This document shows, piece by piece, positions 33,595-42,803 of a DNA stretch of 64,000 nucleotides. Below the pieces are notes generated by a model. That model did not search any database. It was not told the DNA's origin and saw only the letters and a list, made by a program, of their open reading frames with translations. A program made the position numbers and the translations under genes. Every line of letters starts with the position of its first letter. Position 1 is the stretch's first letter. This DNA is from Rhizobium sp. TH135 (GTDB lineage: Bacteria > Pseudomonadota > Alphaproteobacteria > Rhizobiales > Rhizobiaceae): positions 372,001 to 436,000 of the forward strand of contig NZ_PKRP01000006.1 in the NCBI RefSeq assembly GCF_002855515.1, written 5' to 3'.

Positions 33595-35433
33595 ATGCTT
33601 CTACCCTTGCAGAACACCATTCTGGAGAAGATCGCGACTGGACAGTCGCTGGCGGAGACCGTCGATTACCTTTGTCGGGAAGTGGAGACCATGACGGACG
33701 ATATCGTCTGCTCCGTCCTGCTGCTCGACGAGGAGCAGCGCCTGCGCCACCTCGCTGGCCCTTCCCTTCCGCTGGAATACACATCCGCAATCGACGGCAT
33801 CGCGATCGGCCATGGTGTTGGCTCCTGCGGCACGGCTGCCTTTCACGGGGAACCTGTGCTGGTCGAAAACATCGATACCCATGAATACTGGCAGCCTTAC
33901 AAGCAGCTTGCCCTGCCGCTGGGGCTGAAGGCCTGCTGGTCGACGCCGATCATCGGATCTGGAAAAGTGCTCGGCACCTTCGCCTTCTATTATCGCAACA
34001 TTCGTGGGCCATCTGACCCCGAACGGCAGATCGTCAATGCCTGCGTGCATCTCTGCGCCATTGCCATGGAACGCGACCAGCGCATGGCGGAGCGCCGACG
34101 CATGGCGGATACCGACGGCTTGACCGGGCTGCCGAACCGCAGCCGGTTCAACGAGGTCATATCCGAGGTCTCGCGGCGAGACGGCGACTGGGCCCTGATG
34201 CTGGTCGATCTCGACAATCTGAAGATGGTCAACGACACGTTCGGCCATGGCGCCGGAGACGATCTGATCCGGATTGTCGCCGAGCGCATGAAGCAGGAAT
34301 GCGCACCGGGCATGACCTTCCGCCTCGGCGGTGACGAATTTGCCGTGATCGTGCCCTGTCTTGTAACAACCGATCCGGCGGAACTTGCCGAAAAGCTTAT
34401 CTACCGGATCAAGGAGCCTGCCGATTGCGCCGGGCACCTCATCTACCCCGCGGCGACCCTGGGCGGTGCCCGAGCCGGATTGGAGCGAAGCCCGCAGCAG
34501 GTGCGCCAGAACGCCGACTATGCCCTCTACCATGCCAAGGAACGGGCGCGTGGGCGCTATCTCGAATATCAGCCGGGTCTTAACTCCTCGATCGTCAAGC
34601 GTTTCCGCTCGGTCCAGGAGGTCGACCAGGCCCTTCGCAACGACCGGATCGACGCGCATTACCAACCGATCATCGAGCTCGCCACCGGGCGGATCATGGG
34701 CTTCGAAACGCTCTGCCGGATGCGGATGCCCGACGGGCGCGTGATCGAGGCCGCGCATTTTCACGAAGCGATGAAGGACGCCCATGTGGCGATCGAGATC
34801 ACCGATCGCATGCTGGAGCGCATTGCTTCAGCGGCCAGCGACTGGACGCGCGAAGGGCTTTTGTTCTCGCGCGTAGGCCTGAATTTGAGTGCGGCCGACT
34901 TTCACCGGGGCGGGTTGACGCGCCGCATCGTCGACGCCTTTGAGCGTGTCGGACTTGCCCCGGGTACGGTCGTGGCGGAGGTGACGGAATCCGTCTATCT
35001 CGCCCAGAAGGACAATGTGATTGCCGACGAGATCCATGCGCTGCGCGAAGCCGGGATCAAGGTCGCGCTCGACGATTTCGGCACCGGCTTTGCCTCGCTC
35101 ACACATCTTCTCACCGTCCCCGTCGATATCATCAAGATAGACAAGTGCTTCGTGCGGCGTCTGGCCGATGCCGGCAGCGGCAGCGTGATCACCAAGGGTC
35201 TGCTCGACATCGCCCGGGGCCTCGGGATCTGGGTCGTGGCTGAGGGCATCGAGGAAGAAGCCCAGGCCGAGCAACTGGTGTCGCTCGACTGCAAGGCCGG
35301 CCAGGGCTATTTCTTTGCCCGTCCTGTCGATCGCGACAGCGTGCGCGAGATGCTTGAAGTCAGCAACTACCACGCAGACTGGATGCGGATCCTGCGTGAG
35401 CGCCAGCACCTGGCGCTCGACAAGGCAAGCTGA
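33595..35433 (+). CDS. GAF-GGDEF-EAL c-di-GMP enzyme
   Basis: A 612-residue cytoplasmic protein: GAF domain (about 10-160, with GIAIGHGVGSCGTAAFHGEPVLVENI), GGDEF (about 165-330) with an intact RLGGDEFAV site, and EAL (about 345-595). In EAL the motif is ETL, with the metal and catalytic segments NLSAADF, DDFGTGFASL, KIDKCFV, AEGIEEEAQ and QGYFFARP all present. It may both make and degrade c-di-GMP, with the GAF domain as sensor. No membrane segment. Starts at 33595 (MLLPLQNTI). Confidence 0.9.
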   Translation: MLLPLQNTILEKIATGQSLAETVDYLCREVETMTDDIVCSVLLLDEEQRLRHLAGPSLPLEYTSAIDGIAIGHGVGSCGTAAFHGEPVLVENIDTHEYWQPYKQLALPLGLKACWSTPIIGSGKVLGTFAFYYRNIRGPSDPERQIVNACVHLCAIAMERDQRMAERRRMADTDGLTGLPNRSRFNEVISEVSRRDGDWALMLVDLDNLKMVNDTFGHGAGDDLIRIVAERMKQECAPGMTFRLGGDEFAVIVPCLVTTDPAELAEKLIYRIKEPADCAGHLIYPAATLGGARAGLERSPQQVRQNADYALYHAKERARGRYLEYQPGLNSSIVKRFRSVQEVDQALRNDRIDAHYQPIIELATGRIMGFETLCRMRMPDGRVIEAAHFHEAMKDAHVAIEITDRMLERIASAASDWTREGLLFSRVGLNLSAADFHRGGLTRRIVDAFERVGLAPGTVVAEVTESVYLAQKDNVIADEIHALREAGIKVALDDFGTGFASLTHLLTVPVDIIKIDKCFVRRLADAGSGSVITKGLLDIARGLGIWVVAEGIEEEAQAEQLVSLDCKAGQGYFFARPVDRDSVREMLEVSNYHADWMRILRERQHLALDKAS

Positions 35434-35487
35434 GGCGCGGCAGCTTAATACCGCCGCGCTCCCATCACATTCTCCCCTAACCCCTGA

Positions 35488-36042
35488 TCAGACCGCAGTC
35501 CGTGCACTCGTGACCAGGCGGATCAGCGCGCGCGCTTCGGGCGGTGGGCGCTTCTCCATGCGGCGATAGACACGGCAATCGGGTGTGCGGGTGAGCAGCC
35601 CCATATTCACCAGTTCGCGGCGGATCAGGACATGATCGCCGAAGCCGTTATGGCGCATCAGAACCGCGTTCACGGCCTTTTCCGGAAGTTCCTCTCCGGC
35701 CGGCAGGAAGGACCAGAGCACCCAGAGCGCCAGTTGCTGCTGATTGAGCTTGCCCGGCCAGCGGACGAGGCAATCCGTGCCGGCAAAGCAGCGGGCGGTG
35801 AGCTCGACGCGACGGAAGTCTGCGGCAGGTTCTGCTTCGACCACGGGCGGATTGGCGAGGCGCTCTTCAGCCGCGTGGCTTGCCTTGAAATGCTGGTAGT
35901 TGCGGAAGCCGACGGCGCGGGTCAGTATGTTCAAGAGCTCGACATGGCCGGGCAGATCGGCCCGGGCTTCGAGTTCGCGCTTCAGGTTCTTGGCCAGCGC
36001 CGACAGATCGGGCGCGGCATAGGCATGGGTCATCCTCGACAT
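35488..36042 (-). CDS. DUF2087 domain protein
   Basis: A 184-residue protein. The C-terminal half (VRWPGKLNQQQLALWVLWSFLPAGEELPEKAVNAVLMRHNGFGDHVLIRRELVNMGLLTRTPDCRVYRRMEKRPP) is a DUF2087 winged-helix-like domain, usually attached to regulators. The N-terminal half (NLKRELEARADLPGHVELLNILTRAVGFRNYQHFKA) resembles a short glyoxalase-associated helical segment. AGGAGA precedes the ATG at 36042. A DNA-binding role is likely but unproven. Confidence 0.78.
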   Translation of the reverse strand: MSRMTHAYAAPDLSALAKNLKRELEARADLPGHVELLNILTRAVGFRNYQHFKASHAAEERLANPPVVEAEPAADFRRVELTARCFAGTDCLVRWPGKLNQQQLALWVLWSFLPAGEELPEKAVNAVLMRHNGFGDHVLIRRELVNMGLLTRTPDCRVYRRMEKRPPPEARALIRLVTSARTAV

Positions 36043-36346
36043 CGTATGTCTCCTGGTCGTGCCCGGCTGCCTCAAGCAGCCAACATGGCCGGTGGTCACC
36101 GACTTCCGACGGGGCACGGGAAAAACGAGCCGACATCGACAAGATAATAGCAGGTTTAGCTCCCCTTATCGGGGCGGTGACGCCTGGGTGGACTGCAGAC
36201 CCTGGAAGCTCAGAGATAAGCGCGGCAGGCCGATCATGTCAATTACGCCGTCGATCAGGAAATTTCATCGGTCGCATCAGCGCAACCGGCTTTCCCGGAG
36301 ACCTTACGCGGGATAGCCTCCGCGGCAACACTCACGGGGGTTCCAC
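36043..36346. other. 304-bp gap upstream of the GST gene
   Basis: Divergent region between the DUF2087 gene and the GST gene. A short CCCC-ttat-GGGG hairpin lies near 36165; otherwise no gene, repeat or known element can be supported. Confidence 0.4.
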
Positions 36347-37006
36347 ATGTTGAAGATCTACGGCGTCTACAAATCGCGCGCGACACGCATTCTCTGGTTG
36401 CTGGAGGAGCTCGGCGTTCCATTCGAGCTCGTACCGGTGCTGCAGGCCTACAAGCTCAAGGACCCGATGGCGCCGGACGCACGGCTCAACACGCGCTCGG
36501 CCGAATTCCTCAATATCAACCCAATGGGCAGCATTCCGACGATCGAAGATGACGGGCTGGTCTTGAACGAGTCCCTCGCCCAGACGCTTTATGTGGCGCG
36601 CAAGCATGGCGGGCCGATCGGACCGCGCGATCTCATCGAAGAGGCGCAGATGCTGCAATGGTCGCTGTTTGCCGCGACCTCGATCGAAACGGAAGCGCTG
36701 AAGATCTCCATGGCCAACACTGAGGGGCGTCTTGGCACGGAGGCCGGCGATCTGGAAGCCAAGGCCGTCGCCCGCATTCTCGCCCGGCCCTTCGGCGTGC
36801 TGGAGAAGCATTTTGCCGCCAACGACTATGCCGTCGGCGGCCGCTTCACCGTGGCCGACATCAACCTGGCCGAGATCGTTCGTTATGCGCAGGCCTACCA
36901 GCCTCTGTTCGACGCCCATCCAAAGACGGCGGCCTGGCTCGCCCATGTGCAGGCCCGCCCGGGCTTCAAGGCGATGTGGGAAAAGCGGCTGGCCGAGGTG
37001 GAGTGA
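36347..37006 (+). CDS. Glutathione S-transferase
   Basis: A 219-residue cytosolic GST: N-terminal thioredoxin fold (LKIYGVYKSRATRILWLLEELGVPFELVPV, with the S-R-A-x-R glutathione-site region, and FLNINPMGSIPTIEDDGLVLNESLAQTLYVA) and C-terminal helical domain with FTVADINLAEIVRYAQ. Substrate unknown. A G-rich ribosome site precedes the ATG. Confidence 0.9.
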   Translation: MLKIYGVYKSRATRILWLLEELGVPFELVPVLQAYKLKDPMAPDARLNTRSAEFLNINPMGSIPTIEDDGLVLNESLAQTLYVARKHGGPIGPRDLIEEAQMLQWSLFAATSIETEALKISMANTEGRLGTEAGDLEAKAVARILARPFGVLEKHFAANDYAVGGRFTVADINLAEIVRYAQAYQPLFDAHPKTAAWLAHVQARPGFKAMWEKRLAEVE

Positions 37007-37029
37007 GGGGGCGAAAGCTCCCTGACCGC

Positions 37030-37437
37030 TCAACCGACAGTTTTCCTCGGCCGTCCGCCTTTGGCGCCATTGGCGCGACTGGCGGCGACCTTGGCCGGGG
37101 AGCGTGACTGTCCGCCCCGGCGCTGGGCCTCAAGAAAGGCGCGGGACCCGAAGATGCCGGCCATCAGGCCCTGGATGGTATAATCGGCATCGAGCGTTTC
37201 CCAATGCAGGCCCGTTTCGCCCAGCAATTCAACTTCAGCAAGTTCATCGGAAGTGGCATGTTCGAGGCCTTCGAGAGCCCGGGCTGGGACCAGGAATGTC
37301 GCGCCATTGGCGAAATCGACGACGATCCGCTCGGTTTCGCGATCGAAGCGCACACCAACCGGAATCGGTCGCCCTGCCCGCTCCTCTGCCCAGCGGGCCT
37401 TGGCGCTCTGCAATTCGGCGTCGGTGATCTCAACCAT
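37030..37437 (-). CDS. DUF2442 protein
   Basis: A 135-residue protein: DAELQSAKARWAEERAGRPIPVGVRFDRETERIVVDFANGATFLVPARALEGLEHATSDELAEVELLGETGLHWETLDADYTIQGLMAGIFG is a DUF2442 domain, with a basic tail (SRANGAKGGRPRK) that may bind nucleic acid. Starts inside the end of the DUF4160 gene (8-base overlap). DUF4160/DUF2442 pairs recur in bacteria and behave like toxin-antitoxin modules in layout; direct proof is lacking. Confidence 0.82.
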   Translation of the reverse strand: MVEITDAELQSAKARWAEERAGRPIPVGVRFDRETERIVVDFANGATFLVPARALEGLEHATSDELAEVELLGETGLHWETLDADYTIQGLMAGIFGSRAFLEAQRRGGQSRSPAKVAASRANGAKGGRPRKTVG

Positions 37438-37657
37438 GATACTGCCTCCACGTTGCCAGAAAGAGCGCTTGCTGTGTCTTGATCTCCTCGACGGCCTTGC
37501 GAACGACCCGATCCGAAAGGCCGCCTTGCGTCATGACCCTCAATGTCACGATGTCTATCCGGGCTTCGCCATCGCCATAGACGTGGACATGCGGTGGCTC
37601 GTGATCCGCTGTGTAGATCACGAAGCGCATGCCATGCTTGCGAAGTACGGTGACCAT
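37430..37657 (-). CDS. DUF4160 protein (partner of DUF2442)
   Basis: A 75-residue protein with the DUF4160 signature: GMRFVIYTADHEPPHVHVYGDGEARIDI, where the H-x-P-P-H-x-H-x motif is conserved and suggests a metal or nuclease-like site, then VRKAVEEIKTQQALFLATWRQYH. First gene of an overlapping two-gene operon. Confidence 0.85.
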   Translation of the reverse strand: MVTVLRKHGMRFVIYTADHEPPHVHVYGDGEARIDIVTLRVMTQGGLSDRVVRKAVEEIKTQQALFLATWRQYHG

Positions 37658-37731
37658 GCAAAACAGTAACCCATGAAGTTGGGTTTTTCAAGCAGTGCCC
37701 GCGTTAGCCCCTGCCCCCTGCCCCCCGCCCC

Positions 37732-38088
37732 TCAGCCGCAGCCGGGGACGTCCTTGAGGCTGTACCAGACCGGGATGCCGCGTTCGGTGGCGATGCGGAC
37801 ATCGTTGTCGGCGCCCTTGGAAGCGCCGGGCAGGCGCAGGACGCCCTCGCAGAGTTGCAGTAACCGGCCGGCGACCGGGTGGAAGATGTCCTCGTAGAGA
37901 TCGTCGCCGACCGTCTTGCCACCGGCTGCATGCCAGATCGGCAGCGCCACCCATTCACCGATCATCGGAACATGGCCTGCCTTGAACAGGGCGTGTGAGG
38001 GCGCTTCCAGGACTTTCAGGTTCGTGGCCATCTTTTCAGGATCGTCTCCTGTGCCCGAACGATAAGGACCGGCAATCAAAATCAGCAT
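37732..38088 (-). CDS. DUF4406-like protein (nucleoside 2-deoxyribosyltransferase fold)
   Basis: A 118-residue protein beginning MLILIAGPYRSGTGDDPEKMATNLKVLEAPSHALFKAGHVPMIGEW, which follows the N-terminal pattern of DUF4406 and nucleoside 2-deoxyribosyltransferase-like proteins (I-A-G-P-Y). The ending DNDVRIATERGIPVWYSLKDVPG fits. AAGGAG precedes the ATG at 38088. Substrate unknown. Divergent from a DeoR regulator. Confidence 0.7.
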   Translation of the reverse strand: MLILIAGPYRSGTGDDPEKMATNLKVLEAPSHALFKAGHVPMIGEWVALPIWHAAGGKTVGDDLYEDIFHPVAGRLLQLCEGVLRLPGASKGADNDVRIATERGIPVWYSLKDVPGCG

Positions 38089-38151
38089 GTCATTCTCCTT
38101 GAAAGTGTTCCGCCTCATGCGGGAACATGCCCATATCCGCACGATTCTTCT

Positions 38152-38165
38152 GGATTGTCGAATCC
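38152..38165. promoter_or_regulatory. Palindrome GGATT-N4-AATCC
   Basis: A short perfect inverted repeat between the divergent DUF4406 and DeoR-family genes; a candidate site for the DeoR-family repressor. Confidence 0.4.
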
Positions 38166-38209
38166 ATCTCGCTATTATTAGGCAATATCGTGAACATTCG
38201 GGCAGAAAC

Positions 38210-38965
38210 ATGCTGACAGAACAGAGACGCCGGCAGATCCTTAATGTGCTGAAGCGCGACGGGCGGGCGGTGGCGGGCGAGCTTGCGCGGCTGTGGAACG
38301 TGTCGGAGGACACGATCCGGCGGGACATGCGCGACATGGCTTCGGCGGGTCTGCTGAAGCGCGTGCATGGTGGTGCACTGCCGGTTGCGGCGCCCCTGCC
38401 CGAGCTTTCCGTGCGGCGCGGGCTTGCGACCGAGGAAAAGCAGCGGCTGGCGGCGGCAGCGGTGCGGTTGATCGCCCCGGGACAGGTGGTGTTCTTCGAC
38501 GGCGGCACGACGACGGCGGAGATCGTGCGGCAGATCCCCCGGGATATGGCGCTGACCGTGATCACCCATGCGCCGACGATCGCCGCCGAACTGGAATGCC
38601 ATGGTGACGTGGAGGTCATCCTGGTCGGCGGGCGGATCTACAAGCATTCGATGGTGGCTGTAGGCCCGACCGCGCTTGCGGCGATCGACAGGTTGCGGCC
38701 GGATGTCTTCTTTCTTGGTGCGACGGCGGTGCATCCCATGGAAGGCCTGACGACGGGCGACTTCGAGGAGGCAGCGATCAAGCGGAGGCTCCTGGAGCGG
38801 AGCCTTGCGACCTATTGCCCGGTGACGCTGGACAAGCTCGACAGTGTCTCGCCCTTCGGCATCGCATCGCTCTCCGAGCTGACGGGACTGATCGTGGCCT
38901 CGGAGACGGCCCCTGAAGTGCTTGACGGCTACAGGGCGGCCGGTGCTGCGCTGATCCTCGCCTGA
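38210..38965 (+). CDS. DeoR/GlpR-family transcriptional regulator
   Basis: A 251-residue regulator: HTH_DeoR at the N-terminus (EQRRRQILNVLKRDGRAVAGELARLWNVSEDTIRRDMRDMASAGLLKRVHGGAL) and a DeoR sensor domain with FFDGGTTTAEIVRQIP, VILVGGRIYKHSMVAVGP and FLGATAVHPMEGLTTGDFEEAAIKR. Ligands are usually phosphorylated sugars or nucleosides. The starts ATG 38210 and GTG 38190 are both possible; the former leaves the usual MLTEQRRRQIL start. Confidence 0.88.
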   Translation: MLTEQRRRQILNVLKRDGRAVAGELARLWNVSEDTIRRDMRDMASAGLLKRVHGGALPVAAPLPELSVRRGLATEEKQRLAAAAVRLIAPGQVVFFDGGTTTAEIVRQIPRDMALTVITHAPTIAAELECHGDVEVILVGGRIYKHSMVAVGPTALAAIDRLRPDVFFLGATAVHPMEGLTTGDFEEAAIKRRLLERSLATYCPVTLDKLDSVSPFGIASLSELTGLIVASETAPEVLDGYRAAGAALILA

Positions 38966-38968
38966 ACG

Positions 38969-40306
38969 TCAGCCCGCGTCTGCGACCCGCGTGAACGGCC
39001 GGACCAGCACCCAATAGCCGGTCTGGCGATGGACCAGGAAGGTCACAACGACGAGACGCATCAGTTGCACGAGCACCATGGCGGCAGCGGCACCGTTGAT
39101 GCCCCAGAGGGGCACGAAGAGAAGCATCAGCAAAATGCAGGTGGCGACCGAGATCGAGACGATCAGGAGGCTCAGGCGATAGCGGCCTTGCACCACGAGG
39201 AGTTCTGCCGCCTGGCCGGTTGCGCCGCGGATGACATAGGCAAGGCCGAGCAGGGCAAGGCACGGATAGGCGGCGACGAAGGCCGGACCGAAGAGGTGGA
39301 GCAAGGGATAGCCGGCGACCAGCGTGAGGGCGACGGAGGGGATGGTCAGCCAGAAGGTGGCGTTGGTGGAGCGCGTGATGCGGCCCTGCAGCCCTGCCCT
39401 GTCGGCGGAGGCGAGCGACAGCGAAAAGCCGCGGGCGGCAACCAGCATGAAGCCATATTGCACGAAGGCTGCGAGCGAGAGCGAGCGCTGGGCGGCGAAA
39501 TAGAGCGAGGCCTGTTCCGGGGCGACGAGGAAGCCGAGGATCAGCACATCGATCCAGACAAAGAGCTCTTCCGCCGTCATTGCCGGCATCATCAGGACAG
39601 AGGCGAGAAGCCAGAAGCGGCGGCGCTCACGGTTGGTGGTCGGTCGCGCTCGTTTCGGCAGGCGGGCGCGCAGGAGAAGTGCCTGGACGAGCAGGACGAT
39701 GATGGAGGCGAAGACGACGATGGCGAGAACCGTCACGGCATCGAGGTGGCAGCCTGCCGTGTTTGCCAGACCGACGCCGAGCATGATCAGCGCCGGGCGC
39801 AGGATGTAACCAGGGACGGTTGAGAGCGCATACCAGCCGAAGCCGCGAGCAATACCGGTCAGATAGGTTTCGAGCGAGAGAATGGGAAAGCCGAGGGCCA
39901 GAACTCCGAGCGGCAGGAGGAAGGCCGGATCGATAAGACCCGGCAGGACGAAGAGGAAGGTGAGTGCTGCTGCCGCGAGCAGGCCGGAGCCTGCGATGAC
40001 GGCGCGAAAGCCGGTCGCAAGATAGCCGGCGAGATGGTCATGGCTCTCGCGCCTGCCATAGCGGGGAATGAAGCGGGCAGCGGAATCGTAAAAGCCGAGC
40101 ACGCCGATCTGACCGACGACACTGACCCAGGTCCAGAGAATGACATAGATGCCGTAGTCCTCGAGCGCCATCAGGCGGGCCAGCAGGATCTGCAGACCAA
40201 GGCCGACAAAGGCTGCTGCAATGCGCACGGAGATGCTGACAAGGGCGCCGCGAAGGCCGGGATCGCTGAGGAGATCAAGGGCCTTGCGCCGCAGCTTGCC
40301 AATCAT
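38969..40306 (-). CDS. Polysaccharide flippase (Wzx/MATE-like)
   Basis: A 445-residue membrane protein with about 12-14 helices, of the Wzx-type flippase superfamily: LQILLARLMALEDYGIYVILWTWVSVVGQIGVLGFYDSAARFIP is the usual first-helix region. It would move a lipid-linked sugar or similar across the inner membrane. Its ATG overlaps the stop of the preceding GNAT gene (ATGA, 40303-40306), so the two are translated together. No glycosyltransferases lie nearby, so the polysaccharide is unknown. Confidence 0.82.
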   Translation of the reverse strand: MIGKLRRKALDLLSDPGLRGALVSISVRIAAAFVGLGLQILLARLMALEDYGIYVILWTWVSVVGQIGVLGFYDSAARFIPRYGRRESHDHLAGYLATGFRAVIAGSGLLAAAALTFLFVLPGLIDPAFLLPLGVLALGFPILSLETYLTGIARGFGWYALSTVPGYILRPALIMLGVGLANTAGCHLDAVTVLAIVVFASIIVLLVQALLLRARLPKRARPTTNRERRRFWLLASVLMMPAMTAEELFVWIDVLILGFLVAPEQASLYFAAQRSLSLAAFVQYGFMLVAARGFSLSLASADRAGLQGRITRSTNATFWLTIPSVALTLVAGYPLLHLFGPAFVAAYPCLALLGLAYVIRGATGQAAELLVVQGRYRLSLLIVSISVATCILLMLLFVPLWGINGAAAAMVLVQLMRLVVVTFLVHRQTGYWVLVRPFTRVADAG

Positions 40307-41598
40307 GGCATGCAGCACAGCACGAGGCTCATCGTGCCGCCGCTGCGGCCCGCAAGCCGCTGAAGTGCATCGGCAATGCCCCGAACCCTCGTTCTCCAGG
40401 CCGGACCAATGCCCTGATAAAACGCGCGAAGCCGCGGACGCAGGCCCGCCTTCCAGTGTCGGCAATAGAGCTGGCCGAGACTGGTCAGCGGAATGTAGCA
40501 GGCGGTGAGCGGCTCGGTGGTGTTGGTCCAGCTCGACTTGTAGGTGGAGGGATCATTGAGGAAATCGAAGCGGCGGATGCCGGTCTCAATGGCCCAGCGC
40601 TGGGCGTTTTCCATCTGCACCTTGCCGGGCGAGTATTTCTGATAGGCAAGGTCGATGGCGCCGAGGAAGCAGTAGTAGTCCTCATGGAAGCGCATGCCGA
40701 GTTCCATGGCGATCGGGACACCGTCGAGCGTCAGGGCATGCAGATAGACGCGCCCGTGATCCGCTACCTCTACCGCGCCCAAGTTTCGCAGGAAGGCGGC
40801 AAAGCGTGGATCGAAGAGATCGCGGCCCAGGCGGCCGGTGCCTTTCAGCCAGTCCTGCTTCATGGCGATGCAGCGGTCGATGTTTTCGGCGAAACCTTCA
40901 CTGCCCGGCGACCAGATGCGATAATCGAGAGCGCCCAGCTTCTCCAGTTTGTTGCGGCGGCTGTTGCGCTGCAGGCGCTGCTTCTTGGGCAAGGCGCGGT
41001 GGTAGCTTTCCCAGTCTGCCATGCCGGACAGGTCAAGGATCGAGGACTGCTGCATCAGGTCTGGCGCATATCCCTCGCCTTCCAACATCTGCGCCAAAAG
41101 CGCGGATTGCGGCACATGATCGAGGCAGACTGCGTCTGGTCCGCCGCCATTCCGGATCTCGTCGAAGACCATGCGGCCAAGGGTCGGATTGAAGCGGGCG
41201 GGATCATAAAGAAGGGTGGTATACTGGTTCATCGGTGCCGTCAGCGGCACCAGAGCGGTGATGGCGGGGCTTACGCGGCGCGTCATCAGCGGCCAGATCA
41301 TCAGGCATTCGGCGCCATCCCAGAGGACATAGACCCTCGGGCTAGCGCCGGAACCTGGCCCATCCGAAAGGAATGTTCTGGCCCAGTTCAGGCACCAGTC
41401 GGCGCTCTGGAAGTAGGTGAAGGGTTCCGCGCAGCGCCTTTCCAGGTCACGCCAGGTTTCCTCGAGATCAGCGAGTTGGCCAAGGTTTTCGCGGCATTCC
41501 AGTTCGAGCATGCGCCCCTCGAACGCAATGCGCCCGATGGAAGAACAGACATCAGTTTCGCCTTGGGGCCTTTGTCGGCCTCTGGTCGAAGCATCCAT
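40303..41598 (-). CDS. GNAT/FemAB-like acetyltransferase (BcsL/CelD type)
   Basis: A 431-residue protein of the PF13480 acetyltransferase group found in exopolysaccharide loci. The first half (LADLEETWRDLERRCAEPFTYFQSADWCLNWARTF) and second half (PKKQRLQRNSRRNKLEKLG..., IAMELGMRFHEDYYCFLGAIDLAYQKYSPGKVQMENAQRWAIETGIRRFDFLNDPSTYK) match this family. An ATG at 41511 with GAGGGG before it is an alternative start. Coupled to the flippase gene, so surface-polysaccharide modification is likely. Confidence 0.8.
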   Translation of the reverse strand: MDASTRGRQRPQGETDVCSSIGRIAFEGRMLELECRENLGQLADLEETWRDLERRCAEPFTYFQSADWCLNWARTFLSDGPGSGASPRVYVLWDGAECLMIWPLMTRRVSPAITALVPLTAPMNQYTTLLYDPARFNPTLGRMVFDEIRNGGGPDAVCLDHVPQSALLAQMLEGEGYAPDLMQQSSILDLSGMADWESYHRALPKKQRLQRNSRRNKLEKLGALDYRIWSPGSEGFAENIDRCIAMKQDWLKGTGRLGRDLFDPRFAAFLRNLGAVEVADHGRVYLHALTLDGVPIAMELGMRFHEDYYCFLGAIDLAYQKYSPGKVQMENAQRWAIETGIRRFDFLNDPSTYKSSWTNTTEPLTACYIPLTSLGQLYCRHWKAGLRPRLRAFYQGIGPAWRTRVRGIADALQRLAGRSGGTMSLVLCCMP

Positions 41599-41723
41599 GG
41601 TGATCGGGCTCGTCGGTTGCGCGCGATGGGTCGAGGCGGCAGTCTATCCGCCAAGGGTTAAACCTCCCTTGAGGCAGAGACCTCTCCCCTTCAACCGACG
41701 GGGCAGCGGCGGCGACCTGGAGA

Positions 41724-42731
41724 TCAGGACAAGAGCACGTCCGTCACCCTGATCGTGCCGACATGCAATCCGTTCCAGTTGGTCATGCCATGGCGGGAAA
41801 GCCCAAGCAGGGCGGATTTTTCTGCGCTGCCGTCCTCGAAATGACGGGCAAGCAGGGCCGCGATCATGGCTTCCGCGGCGCGGGTCGCGCCATCCTCGGC
41901 CTTGACGGCGAAGGACAGGCCCTTGTCCTGCAGGAGCGCGCAGAAGACACCTTCCGCGCCGGTCTTGGCGAAGATCTTGCCGGGTGCGACTTCCATCAGC
42001 TTCGTGCAGAAACGCTTGGTGCCGGCGACATAGAAGGGTTCGGCCATGCACGCATTGATCAGCCTGCGGGCGGCAGCGGCGCGGATGGGCTCGAGCCCCT
42101 TGCCCGTTGCGAGCTTGCCGAAGCCGCGGGCAAGGCCAGACAGCGGCACGGCATAGGTCGGGATCGAGCAGCCATCGGTGCCGCAATTGTCGCGCGAGAG
42201 GACAGCGCCGGTGAGGTCCGCCATGATGGCTCGGATCGCCTGCTGCAGCGGATGATCGAAGCCGGCATAGCCGCGCGGATCTTCCCCGGTGTGGCAGCAG
42301 GTGCAGATGAAGCCGGAATGTTTGCCGGAGCAATTGTTGTGGAGGGCCGACGGCTTTTCCAGTGTGCGGGCCTGGTCGATCAGCACGGACTGGTGCGACG
42401 ACCAGTGGGCGCCGCATTCGAGCACGCTTTCATCCCTTCCGGCAGCCTTCAGCATGGCGGCAGCCGTTGCGACATGCTCCGGCTCGCCGGAATGGGAGGC
42501 GCAGGAGAGTGCGAGTTCGCGATTGCCGAAGCCATAGGCGTCAGCCGCGCCGCTTTCGACGAGCGGCAAGGCCTGCATGGCCTTGCAAGCCGAGCGCGGG
42601 AAAACGCCGGCATCGACATCCCCGGCGGAAAAGACGGTTTTGCCCTCGGCATCCACCACGATCGCCAGACCCCTATGGCGGCTCTCGACGAGTTGACCGC
42701 GCGTGACTTCAACCGTGATCGGATTTTCCAT
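41724..42731 (-). CDS. L-asparaginase II (Rhizobium etli type, PF06089)
   Basis: A 335-residue enzyme of the rhizobial asparaginase II family, unrelated to the E. coli enzymes. Visible family motifs are the S-x-x-K in FPRSACKAMQALP, HNNCSGKHSGF (Cys and Lys), RDNCGTDGCSIP and the Lys of AGTKRFCTKLM; in the R. etli enzyme, residues of these motifs form the active site and a zinc site. It hydrolyses asparagine to aspartate and ammonia. The start at 42731 (MENPITVEV) is better than the in-frame ATG at 42743. Divergent from the DUF3750 gene. Confidence 0.88.
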   Translation of the reverse strand: MENPITVEVTRGQLVESRHRGLAIVVDAEGKTVFSAGDVDAGVFPRSACKAMQALPLVESGAADAYGFGNRELALSCASHSGEPEHVATAAAMLKAAGRDESVLECGAHWSSHQSVLIDQARTLEKPSALHNNCSGKHSGFICTCCHTGEDPRGYAGFDHPLQQAIRAIMADLTGAVLSRDNCGTDGCSIPTYAVPLSGLARGFGKLATGKGLEPIRAAAARRLINACMAEPFYVAGTKRFCTKLMEVAPGKIFAKTGAEGVFCALLQDKGLSFAVKAEDGATRAAEAMIAALLARHFEDGSAEKSALLGLSRHGMTNWNGLHVGTIRVTDVLLS

Positions 42732-42803
42732 GCTCTGCCTCAAAATGCCAATATTCTCGGAGACTTGTTAAAGCATGCATCGCCATCGCGTTCGAGGTCC
42801 GGA

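Noticed and set aside
36059..36316. 85-codon plus-strand frame in the gap before the GST gene
   Set aside because: Starts inside the promoter region of the divergent gene, is Arg/Ser/Pro-rich as expected from random GC-rich sequence and lacks a ribosome site.
38122..38146. GGAAC-N16-GATT before the DeoR-family gene as another EcfG promoter
   Set aside because: The -10 part differs from CGTT in two of four bases and the only support is GGAAC, so chance is likely.
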